A stretch of 64,000 bases of DNA from Dromaius novaehollandiae. Lineage: Eukaryota; Chordata; Aves; Casuariiformes; Dromaiidae. The stretch is taken from positions 11,537,619-11,601,618 of the forward strand of contig NC_088105.1 in NCBI RefSeq assembly GCF_036370855.1, read 5' to 3'. The notes beneath the pieces are model-generated. The model did no database searches. It saw only the letters and a list, made by a program, of their open reading frames with translations, and had not been told where the DNA came from. Shown here one piece after another: positions 49,141-60,800 of the stretch; position 1 is the first letter of the stretch; each line of letters begins with the position of its first letter. A program made the translations under genes and the position numbers.

Positions 49141-51877
49141 GTAGGTTTGTACCTCCAGTCGCAGGCCCCTGGCTGCTGGCTTGAAGAGTTATGTCCCATG
49201 ACGGGGGAAAGGCCCCAGAACTGTGCTGCAGCCAGGGAGTTTACCAAGGTCTTTTGGCTGGAGAGCCCAGCAGAGCTTACTGGCACCAGCCCAGATGGCT
49301 CACCGGTGCCCCCGAGCATCTGAGACTCTTCTGCTGTGGAAAGGCAGGTATTTGAGGAAAGAGATTCAAAACAGGCTTGTAAGGTCAGGATGCGCTATTT
49401 AGATCTAGACTCTAAAGCAGGATGCTCCCGTCGGCAGAAGCCCTGGGCTGCAGGAGCCCTTTGCGCAGTCGGTGAGCAGCAGTGGGTGCCAAAGGCTCCT
49501 GGAAATCAGGTCATCGGTTTCGGAGCCTCCGTGTGGACACAGGAGTCTGAGTTGAAGCTTGCGGTTTCTGACGAGCTTGGGTGTGGCCCCCACCCCTAGA
49601 CCTGGGGAGCTCAATGAGAAAGAAACACTTTTCCTCCCCAGAGAAACTTGTAAGAGGAAGCAGCCACATGTCACAGTTAAATAGGGAGACTGAATCTTCT
49701 GGGCAACAACTCAGGCATTTTTGTGACTCTTGCAAACAAGGCCCTTCAGAAAGGCCTTTCCCCAGCAAATCCCCTCTGAAACCAGATGGGCCTTGAGGGC
49801 ACTCCTGGGCCCTAAGGGTCCTGACCAGCCTCACCTGAGGGCTGACATCCCCCCACCTGCCCCCTCTGCCCACTGGAGCCCCCTTTCAGCTCAGGCCCGG
49901 GCCTTCAGTCCCTGCCTGAGCTAGGTCCTAGGTGTCCCTGGCCCTGCCTCTGCCTGCTGAATGGCTCTTGGGCTGATGCTCTCGGTAGCTTATTTCCTGG
50001 ACAGCCCTCTTGGAAGTATGTTGCAGCTTGTCTCCAGTGCTGTCTCTGGTCCTGTTTCAGCTTGGTCCTGGCTGGCCCAGCCAGGCCTCCCTGGCTGGAG
50101 CCTGGTAGCGGCTCATGGCTCGCCTTGGCTGGGGCTGTTGCTGGGCCCTGTTCCCAGCACGCGGCTGTGTGTGCCGTGGCAGCCCCTGCAGGACTGCGCC
50201 CCGTGAGCGAGAGCCCTGCCCGTGCAGGGGCTGCCCTGGGCTCCCAGCTCACCTCGCCTCGGGGAGTAGCCTGCTGCGGGCTGCGTGTGAGCCAGGGTGC
50301 CTAAGGAGGATATGTTTCCCTGCGGCATGAAAGCTTTGCACAGCCCTGGCAAGCACGGCAGGGAACCGGAGCTGCCTCCTGCCAAGTCTCTCAACCTTTT
50401 CTTCCCTTCTCTGATATGCCTGCGCTGGGTGTAGCTGGTTTGCTGTGCCGCTGCGCAGTGCTGCGAGCGGCCCCTGCCTTCTCTCGGGCTCCTGCGAAGG
50501 CTCTGCCCTGCTGGAGCCGTGGTGTTTGGGCAGAGCGCTTGTGCAGAGAGCAGGAAGGGGCCTTGCAGCCGTGGGAGGTAGATCGCTGCCAAGCTGCTTG
50601 TTCACGCTGCTGGTGCCCGCTGTGCTCTGTGGTCACTGTGGAGCTGCCTGCGCAGTGTGCCCTGGGCTCCCTGCTCGTGGGGAAGCCTGGACTGCCCTCC
50701 GTGACGACACTTGTTAGGCCATTTGTGCTTGGGAACGTGGGAACCAGCTGTTCCAGCCACAGGTGGAGTTCAGTCCCTGTGTGGGTTAAAGAACAGCAAA
50801 CTGGAACTGTCTAGAGGTAGCTGCTCAGCACGACTTCTATAAAACTTGCTTAGCATGAGTAGCTAAATTTGCTGAAGCCTTAGGCCACCCTTAGATAAAA
50901 TAATGAACTTTTACTTAGTCCAGTAAGAAAAGGGCCTGAGAGCTGGTTCCAGCTGGGAAGATAAGGAAGCTACAAGCAGTCTGCATTCCTGCGTCTCACC
51001 CTCCAAAAGGGAGGATGTCAAGGCTTTGAAATAAGACCAGTGCAGGGCATTAGGACCTTGAGGGACAAAGCCTCAGCTCACTGCTGGGGCAGTGTTAATT
51101 GTAATGATTTGGAATCACCTCCTCCTCCTCAGGACCTTGAGAGACAACAGTAAGACCCAACAAGAAACGAAGGTACAACCGTCAGCAGAAACTGCAACAG
51201 TAAAGATGAGGGAGAAAAACAGCCTGCCTAGGAACAACGATGAGACCCACTAAGGAGCAGGAGACCCCAGACCTGAAAGTTACGATTGGTCTGAACTACC
51301 GCGTGAGGGGTGGGAAACTGAATTTGGAAAAGCTGTAATTGCCCAGGGATTTCTTTGTTCGGGGTCCCTCGTCGGAGGCACCCAGCTCGAGCTGTAATTA
51401 CTGCACACACGTTATTAAAATGTAATTATTTAATTTGCTTTGATCTGGCTCTGAACTTTTCTGCGGGAACCTAGGGTTGGGCCCTGTTATGGTGGCCGAC
51501 AAGCCTCATTTCCGTAACAGCGCGAGCCTCCCTTCAGCTCTGTGTGGGAGACACCTGCACCGCGCTAGCCACATCTGAGTAAGCGGCTCGGGGTAAGGAG
51601 GGAGTTTGGGCAGCTTCCTGGCAGTTGCTGGGCAAGCGATGCCTTGCAGAGGCTGTCAGCTGGCTCCGTAGCTTGATGACAGCATACAGGTAACTGATGA
51701 CGTGTGGATGATGTCGCTGTGAGCTGATTGTGACCCCCCGTTGGTGGCAGAGGGCCATGGGCGCCTCACAAAGGCCTGGGGTCAGTGCGCAAGTCTGCGC
51801 GGTGGTGTCTTGTCCTCCTCCCTGCTGGGCACGGTCGTCTTCTCCTGAGGTACCGCGGGTACCGCAGGGCGCTGACG
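49141..51877. other. Unit junction region between NUF2 exon 2 and ADCY10 copy 3
   Basis: Second view of the junction seen at 23845-26581, with no length change. That the same join occurs twice shows that the breakpoint is part of the repeating unit and arose once. No gene seen. Confidence 0.6.
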
Positions 51878-54800
51878 ATGGCTTGTGCTTGGGAGAGAAG
51901 GGCATGGTGCTGCTCGGAACTGGGGGAAGTAGCTGCTTACGTTCCTGACCTGCTTTTGTCTGAGGACTTGAAGCAGGAAAACCGTTCCGTTCAGCACTTC
52001 CATGGAGTCCTGCTCTTTGCGGATGTGTCAGGTGGGTCAAAGCGTTACAAAGGGCGGGCACTGAGAAGAAGTCGCTGACCCGAGCCACTGGGACTTGGTG
52101 GGCTTTCTGGAGCCCTGGTCGTGCCAGCCGTGGTAGGGAATGGATCAAAGGAGATCTCTTTGCTGCTGAGGTCTTCTGCTTTGGGGAAGTAGTGCTCAGA
52201 CATAGCTGAGGTCATGCCACAGGGATTTTCTTTGCTGCCAGCAGCACTGTGGCCTGCTTGTGGTCAGCCGTCCGCTCAGAGCAGCGTGCGTAGGAAGCTC
52301 TGAGGCTGCTGCAGCAGCAGCTTGGGCCTGAGCTGTTGACTGCAGTGCTGGCTCTGGAGCTTTGGTGCTGTCTGAGCTAGTCCAGGCTCTGGCTAATGAA
52401 GGCATGGGAGATGAGGCCTGAGTGCCTCGCCTGAGGCTTGTTAGTCTTTGTGAGGCCAAACTCGGTGGAGCAGCTCCTGCACAAAGGAACCGGCTTCTCG
52501 GGTGCAGCATTTGCTCCCAAAGGCCTCCTGGCTTTCTAGCTGAGCATGTTGCCTGGCCGTAGGCAAGAGGCGAGGCAGCTGTGGGATGTGCTGGAGGGTC
52601 CCGGGCACCTGCAGGTGCCAGGCGTAACGTGTGGGTGTGAGGATGGGAAAGCTGACCCTCGGCGGGTGCTCAGAAGCGCCGGTGGACTTGGGCGGCTGTG
52701 CCCGCTGCCAGAGGCCCTCCTGCGTTCTCCTCGGCGGTGCCTCTCGGCTGGGTGAAGCTGGTGTGGAAACTGCCCGGTCCTTTGGCCGCGTAGACGCTTC
52801 CTGATTTCTTTGCGCCTGTGTGTCCCCGTTCCAGGTTTCACTGCTCTGACAGAGAAATTCAGCCAGAGCATCAGCCTAGAGCAGGGTGCGGATGAGGTGA
52901 CGCAAACCCTCAATCACTACCTGAGCGACATCTTGGAGGGTAAGTGCTGTTCTGCAGGATTGTGGGGGACTGGGCTGTGGGGAGGCAGAGGTGCTGGGCA
53001 GCCTGCCGCTGCCTCCTTGCGCGGGCTGGGGGTTTCTGTGGCCCTGAGGGCCACCGAGAGCAGCTGGGCTCTTCTGGCGGGTGCTTTCTGCTCCCCACAA
53101 AGAGCAAGGAGGTGCCCGCTTTCTCGGCACCCGCCCCTGTGGAGGGCCCCCCTGTTCAGCGATGGAGCAAGACTTTGCTGGGGTTGGGGCCCAGGGCACA
53201 GTGGGGGCATCTAGCCAGTGTTAGTGGTGCCCAAGTGACCCGGGGGTGGGGGCGCTGACAAATGGGTGTGTTACCTTTGCCAGTGCCTCTTCTCAGGGCC
53301 CAGTACTGTAGGTGCCGGTGCTGTGGTGCCTGTGAGCAATGTCGCCAGGCTGGAGCTGTGCTTTCCTGCGCTGTGCCCCACAAAGCAGCACCGCCCCTGT
53401 GCTCCTCTCCGAGCAGAGGGACCTGTCCTGCAGCCTTCTTGAAGAAGGCCGAGATGCAAGGCTTCTTTTGCTTTCTTTTGTGTGCAGAGCTGCTGGCTTT
53501 TGGAGGGGACATCTTGAAGTTTGCAGGTATGTATTTGTAAAAGAGACGTAGGCCTGTGTGCTGCAGCTGCAGAGGAGTGCTGGGGAGAGGGGAGAGAGAG
53601 CCGCGAGCTGGCAGAGCCCGGGGGGTGGCTCTGTTGGCAGCCTGGTGCTCGGGGGGAGCTGCCATCCGGGCCCCCAAGCTGGGAGCTGCAGTGGGACAGC
53701 AATGATGTGCAGGGGTCAGGGCGCCCTGGGAGCTGGAGGGTTGGGGCAGCACAGGAGAAAGGAGGGGCCACGAGAGCCCTGGCGTCTCTGCGCTGGAGGG
53801 GACTAGCTGGGGGGTGGGTGGGGATGTCAGCGTTCCTCCAGGCCCGCTGCGGGCCCTCTTCCTCTGCCAGCGTGGCTGCTGTTGTAGCTGGCCTGGAAGC
53901 GGGGAAGGTGTCCCTGTGCCCAGGGCGCTGTAGTCCGGGGGGATGCCTTCACACAGACGCGTTTTCCTCGTCATGCCTGCTGGTTTCTGCTGTGCCTGCA
54001 GGTGGGTGCAGGCCAGGGAGCATCAGGTCTCCTGGGAGCCTTCACTGTGCCCTTGCTTTCCCCAGGGGACGCCGTGCTGGTGTTGTGGAGGGTAAAGCAG
54101 ACCGAGTTGAAGGACACCATCAGCCTGGTGCTGCAGTGCAGCCAGCAAATCCAGGAGAAGTATGGGATCCGTGAGACGGACGTGGGCCAGAAGCTCCGAC
54201 TGAAGATAGGTATGGGGAGTGCTGGCTTAGCTGCAGCGTGCGCAGATGCACGGCCCTGCGCAGTACTGCAGGGTGCTTTGCAGCATCAGGAGAGGCGGTG
54301 ATCGCCGCTGGGGCCAGCGGAAGCCTTTCGTGCGGAAGGCTGCTGTGTGCGCTCGAGCAGGCGGTTACGAGCCGCCTGCATGCACGCTGAGCAGCCGGCG
54401 AGCAAAGCTGCCGGTCTGCTGGGCCTCTGGTGGGGGCAGCCGCGGGAGGTGCCCTGCGCTGTGAGCACGTTGTCAGCATCAGCTGCGTTTGCCCCTTGGC
54501 AGGCACCGCTTTTGGGGACCTCTGTCAGCAGGCCCCTGAGTAGGACCCGCTCCCTGTCGAGAATCACTCTTGAATCCATCCAGACAGACGCCTCCACTTG
54601 AAGCAGTTGAGAGGAGGAGGCTGTCTGCAGGGCTGAGCTGCACGTTTGGCCTGTGCAGAGTTGAGCTGCGGGGGGGCCGTGGGGGTCAAAATGCTCTCTG
54701 CATCACTTCTGCTTGTCTCTCGCCAGGGATCTCGGCAGGGCATATATCCCTGCTGACTGTCGGAGACAAACGGGAGCAGCACTTCCTGCTCCTTGGCCAG

Positions 54801-57800
54801 ACCGTGGGTGAAGTTTGGCAGGCCCAAAACCTTGCCACCGCAAGTGATGTCGTCCTGTCAGCCGGCTGCTGGGAGCTGTGTGACCAGAGCAAGATCACGG
54901 CAAAGAGAATTAAAGGCCAAGCAGCTGCTGTGAAGGTAGGTGGGATGGCCTCTAGAGCGCCTTTGAGGCCCTGGACGTGAGGCAAGAAGGTGAGAGAAGG
55001 CTGAGGAGATAGATGCCCGCGGAGGGAGTTGTAGGTGTCGACGTAGGTGGGGAGCGGGAGCGATGGCCCTTCTGTCTCAGGGTTAGCTCTGGATTCCGCT
55101 TGCTGGGTTTGGGGAGGGGGTCGGGGGCCCTGGAAGGGTTTGGCTCAACTGGTGACGTCTTCTGTGGGTCATGAAGCTGTTCCTGAAACCTTTTTGTTCT
55201 GTGTGCCTTTAGGTTACAGGCGTGGAACGGATGTCTGTGTGTCAACGTGAAGAACTCTTCTCTCAGTTTCCCCAAGCCCGGCTGAACTCCTCTTGTCCTG
55301 AACTGTCAGGTGAGCCCCAACTTGGTGATGTTCTGTGGCTGCCCAGAGAGAGAGGGGCGGGCTTCTTCAGGGGCCAGTGAGGAAGGCCCTCTGCCCTCTC
55401 CCGCTTGCACTTCGTATTCGCGCCTGTGGCCCCGCTGAGCTTCAGCGGAGGGGCTCGCTGCTTCCTCCGCCTTCCTGGGGGCTGCTCTGGCTGAGCCCCT
55501 GCAAGAGGAACAGAGGTGCAGAGGGAGGAGAATTGTTCTCCTCGAGTTCCAGCGCCAGCCCCCGCTTTCCAGTGCTGCCCCTAGGCAGGCTCGCAGCGCC
55601 ATCCTGCCCGCGACCGCCTGGCTTTTCCTTCCTTAGGCATCCTGAGGCCCGCTGTTACCCTGGCCCCTTGTCACTCTCTGTGGAAGCTGCTGCGCAAGTA
55701 CATCCCAGCGACGGTGCTGAGGAAGGTATGGCCACAGCTGCCGGGAGCTGCGTTTTTGGAGGGGAGGAGGAGCTGTGCGTTGCAGAGGGGCCGTTCTCAA
55801 GAAAGCAGACGAGCAAAGGAAAGGCCCCCTTAGGCGAGAACCTGGGGGAATTGGCACCATGTGGTGCCCGTGCCAGGAGGCTGCCCGCTGTGTGCTCCTG
55901 CAGGGAGAGGGGCGGGTGGCGGGAGGTGGATTTCCCTCTGTATTTTCCAGCGCTGTTGTTCTGGACGTGACTGTGGGATAAGAGCAAGCTTCCCCTGGAG
56001 TCCCCACAGCGTTGCTGAGGGTGGCCCCTTGTGTCCATGCCTGTAGCAAGGTGTGGTGTTCCTGGCGCTTGTTTCTCTGCTCAGGGATGTATTGCGTGCT
56101 TCGGTGTCTGTCCTGCAGAGGCCGCAGCCTGCTTTGCCCAGAAGGGCGGATTTATTCCTTGCTCTGATAGCAGCTGCTCTCAGTGCCCATGTGTGTGCTC
56201 TGCCTTGGTATCTGCTGCAGGCAGCAAGGGCTCAGGGAGAGCTGGCTGGTGAAGGTGTCCTGCTCTTGTCTTCCAGCTTGATGACAGACAGCCCCTGGAC
56301 TACATGTCTGAGCTCCGGCCAGTCACCTGCCTGTTTGTCAAGCTGCATTTTGCTGCCCGTGTCAACTTAGCGCAGCTCTGCAAAGCTATCCAGGACAGCA
56401 GCGTGATGATATCGGAGATCATCCGTCCTTACAAGGGCGAGATCAACAAGATCATCATGTTTGATAAAGTGAGTGTGGGGGAGCAGTCCACCCCGCAAAA
56501 GTGTGGGCAGCAAACGAGGGAAGTAGCTGTGTCTCTTGAGCGGTGGGGAAAGGAGAAGCAGCTCTGCCTCGGTGGTGGGATCAGCAATCGGCACCCTCTG
56601 GCTCGGGGCTGCCCTGAGGTTCTGCCGGTCTCCACGGAGGCCGGAACCTCCCGGCGCGAGCCGTTTGCCGCAGGCGTTGTGACGAGGCGTGCTGTGCGTG
56701 TCCTTGGCAGGGCTGCACGTTCCTGTGTGTATTTGGACTCCCTGGAGAGAAGGTGCCCTACGAAAGCGTTCACGCCTTGGAAAGTGCTCTTAAAATCTCC
56801 AAGGCGTGCTGCTCGAGGCCTATGAAAATCGAGTGAGTGGGGAGGCGTGTTGCTTGGGACGGCGCAGGGGAGGGAGGGATGGTTTCCCAGAGAGACATGC
56901 CCTCTAGCTCGGCCTGCTTGTGTCAGTGACTTTCTGCTGGTCAGAGCTCTTTGGCCTGAGGGGAAGGGTCGAAAACTACCTGGCTGCTCTCCGCAGCCCG
57001 TTCCACCCGGGGGTGTCGTGCTGCTGAGCTCTGCCGGTCCCCGAGGTCTGCACTGCCAGGGTGGCTGGCGGTGCGAGGGAGAGGGGTGAGGGTAGGTGGG
57101 TGGGCAGGCGGGACTGTGCACGGACGCTGCTGACTGCCTGCCGCTCTCCGTGCGTGCCAGGGCGGTCTCCGTTGGGGTTACCAGTGGGACGGTGTTCTGC
57201 GGAGTCGTTGGCCATCGTGTGAGGCACGAATACACAGGTATGACGCGTCTGTCTGAGGAGCGGGTGGCTGGGCTGGGTCTGTTTGACCAGAGCAGTGTGC
57301 CAAAGGAAGAGGCGGAGTGGCCGGGAGCAACCTGTTGCCCGTGTCTGCTGGGCTCGGCCTGGGGCCTGTCAGGAATGACAAGAGGCAGAGCGGGTCCCGC
57401 TGTGGGGCGGGGGAAGGGGCTCAGAGCCTTGTTGTTCCTCTGGGTTGTGCTCCCAACGGTTTGGGGCTTGCCTGTGCTGGAGGGGAGGCAGCCGTTGGCC
57501 TTGAAGGGTGGAGTGGGTTGGTCTCCTAGGTACGTGACTGTGTGCTCTCTCTTTGTGGCAGTCATGGGCCAGAAGGTGAATTTGGCAGCCCGGCTGATGG
57601 AGAGCTACCCCGGCATAGTGTCCTGTGACACAGCAACCTACGCCACCTCTCAGCTGCCCTGTTCCTACTTCAAGGAGCTGCCAGAGGTGAAGATGAAGGG
57701 GGTTGTGGATCCTGGCACCATCCATCAGTACCTGGGGATGTTGGAGAAGCTGTGAGTGTCCTCTTGGAGCAGGCTGGTTGGGGGCACGGTGGCACTGGGG

Positions 57801-60800
57801 GTCCAGTCTTGGTCAGCAAAGAGTAGTTGTGCAGAAGAGAGCAAGCTGGCCTCTGCCCGGCCCTGCCATCCCTGGGGCTGAGAAGATGGAAAGCCAGAGC
57901 GTGGGTGTGCTTTTGGCCTGCCTACCTGAGTGCCCCTGCTGTTAGGGGACTAGGAGTGAGGCTGTAGGGATGCAGAAGGCTTGTTGGTGCCTGTAGGCAC
58001 AATGGGCCTTGCAAGCTCTGTCCAAATGGCTTCCATCTGCGCTTTCTGCCCTGCGCTTGCTCCGTTGCATGCGAGACCACTGCAGCATTAATTCTGACCC
58101 GCGGAGGGGGCTTTCTCCCAGCTGCTGCTGAGCATGAAGCTCACAGAAACCTTGTGGTTAGGCCTGTTCCCGTGGGAGAACGTGGGTCAGTGGGACTCTG
58201 TTCCTGATGGCTTCTTGCTGAAACTTCGGCTGTTGCCCCGGGCCGGGGTTTGGCAGTCTCTTTGGATGACGTTTTGGACGTTAACATTGCCATCCCCTTG
58301 AAACTCCCAAACTCGAGCCGAAGGTGCCTGGTGCTTGGCGTCTTGGCCCAAGAAGTCACCCTTGTCCTCCTGTTGCACACCCTGGCTTGAACCGATAGAT
58401 CTTGCTTGCCCGTCTTCACCGTGAGAGCATCTGTTCCAAGGCTCTGCTTCTGTAAACCGCTCCCTGGGAGCAAAGCCCGGGGAAGCAGTTGGCAGGACCA
58501 GAGACTCGTTTTGCTTGTCCTGCGTGGTCAAGCAGTGTGTTAGCCAGCAGCACTGCCTGGGTTCTTGCTCCTGTCTCTGCTTCCTTTGGGTTTGGCCTCT
58601 GGTGCTCGAGTCTTGCTACGGTCCGCTGTCCCGCTGTGGCCGTTGGGCGGCTCTGTGCCCGAAGTTTTCCTAGTGCTTCTTTGGTGTTTGCCCCCTCCGC
58701 TGGGTCAGCGTGAACTTTGGCGGTGGGAGCTGGGCAGGATAGCGTTCCACTCGAAAGAAGAGCGGGCACCCACGAGCAAGCGCATCCTCAGCTCCCCGCG
58801 TGACTCTACGTCCTCCAGCGTCTGCCCACTTAACTGACTTTTGTTTTTCTCTTCCCCCTTCTAGCATAGCTGGCATGGAGGTTCCGAAGGCGAGGTCCGC
58901 GTATCCCACCTTGCTCGGTAGGTGGAGAAGGCCTTGGTCTCCTGAAAGCCAATTTCTGGCCCTCGGTCCCTGTTAGTAGCACTCTGGGAACGGAGAAGCT
59001 TTTGCGAGGGATGCCGTTGCCTGCAGTGGCCCTAAGGGTTTGGCGCATACCTTGGCTCCTGGCTGGTTCCTATCTTTGGGGTTGCGCCGCAGCTAGAGGT
59101 GGGAAGCAGGACGATCCTGCCACGCTCCATAGCTAGCATGGGGGAACTTCTGAAGCGTGCAGTTGCTCGCAGCCTGAGAGCTAAGCTGATGCCCATATTT
59201 GGGCTCGGGAAGGAGCTTTCCCTCTGTCCGACTGGCAGAGTTTATTTGGCAGTGTGTTCTCTACGTGGGAGTCCTCCGAGTTTGTTTCTTGGCACCACCT
59301 GGCTCTGTGAGGAGCACCTGCTGCTGTGGAAACCGCAGGGCACACTGTGTGCCTCTAAGGCCTGCTGCTGTTGCCAGCTGTTTGGGGACTGCAGCTGCTG
59401 CCTTAGCTGCAGGGCGCTGGGAAGCACGTTGCGGCTCCCGGTCCCCGGAGGAGACGTTCTGAGTCCCTTTTGGACACAGGTGCCTGCAGTGACTCCGACT
59501 GTCCCTTGCAGTCTTGTGCTGGGAAACTGGGGAGTTGTGGGAGGAGGTCTGGACCTCTTTGCCTGTGAGCGAGAGGCCAGGGAAGGAAAGAGGGCGTGGG
59601 AGCTGTGCTGTGAGTCAGGCCTCAGGGGAGGCGGGCCTGCTAGTGCCCTAAGGCAGGCAGAGGCGCAAAAGCGGAGGAGCTGTTTGGGTGGGAAGGAGCC
59701 CTGGCTGTAGGCAGGCTTGTAGATGCGGTGGCGGGAGGGTGCCATGGTGGCGAGAGGGAAGGGTGCGGACGGTCCTTTGCTTTTCGGCTCGCTGCGACAG
59801 CTTGCTCTCTTGCTTGCCTGCACAGGTCGGGAGAAGGAGATGGCCCTCTTTGAAAGTTACTTGAAAGCCTACGTGGCTAGGAAAGAAAGCCGCATCGTGG
59901 CATTTGAGGGCGTTATGGGCTCTGGAAAGAGCCATCTCCTCACTGAACTTGCCTATTTAGGCCAGGCTGCTGGGCACAGGTGAGTGTTGTTGACGGGTAC
60001 CTGTGGCTCACTTCCCCTGCCCACCCACTGATGTTCGTGGGCTCCTTGAGCCCCTCTGCCAGTGTGCCTGGCCCCTGGACTGCAGCCCTGAAAAGCCTCC
60101 TGGAGATGCTGCTTCGGAGCAGCTGCGTGCCCTCCTCCTAGCTCTTGAGGGAGCTAGAGGTGGCTTCTGGAGCCACTGCTCTTCCCCTTGCTGCTTTGGG
60201 CCAGGCACAAAGCAAAGGAGAGCCGGAGCTCAGGGCTTCTTGTGCCCCTCCAGACCAAAGAGAAGAAACCCTGGCCTGCCTGACAAATGCTGCTTGCACT
60301 GAAGAGCCCGTCTGGGGCCGTGTGTCCAGAGTGCCCTTGCCGTCGGCCCCCGATTACGCCTCTCTCCAAGAGCTTTGTCTTAGAAGGCTGTGGCTGTTTG
60401 GGGCGCTCTCTGAAGCTGTCTCTCTTGCTTCTGCATGGCAGGGTAGTGGCTGTGGAGCTGACGGAGCGGAACCTGAGGCAGGCCTGCTCTGCCATGCACA
60501 TGATGCTGGCTGTGGCCATGGGCCTCCAGGCCTGTCAGTCGTGCAGCGCCAGACAGCTCGTCCTGCAGCAAAAGCTCCGAGGGCTGATGGGAGAGAGCAG
60601 CTACTGCCTCCTCAATGTCCCTTTCCTGGTTAAGGTGAGAGTGAGAGCCCTCTCTGGCCAGGGCAAAGGCCTGCTTGTGAGCCGTCCTGTGGTTGCGGTC
60701 ATTTGGCTGCTCTGCTGGGGAGTGGGCTTAGCTGCCTGGTGGCAAGAGCAGGGGGATACCACGGGCTTCTGTTTGGGGGCCTGGTGGGGGGGCTCTCTGT

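Larger units (their letters stand above)
25298..50593 (+). repeat. Tandem unit 2 of the 25.3-kb array
   Basis: This is the only unit seen with both of its junctions. By eye it differs from unit 1 at about twenty positions over 25 kb, mostly transitions, for example at 25360, 26777, 39691, 39697, 40-kb intron sites, 42327 and 47452. Both junctions (around 25298 and 50594) read straight through without inserted sequence, target-site duplication or a recognisable transposon end. The unit therefore looks like a product of unequal exchange or replication slippage on a large scale, not of transposition. Confidence 0.97.
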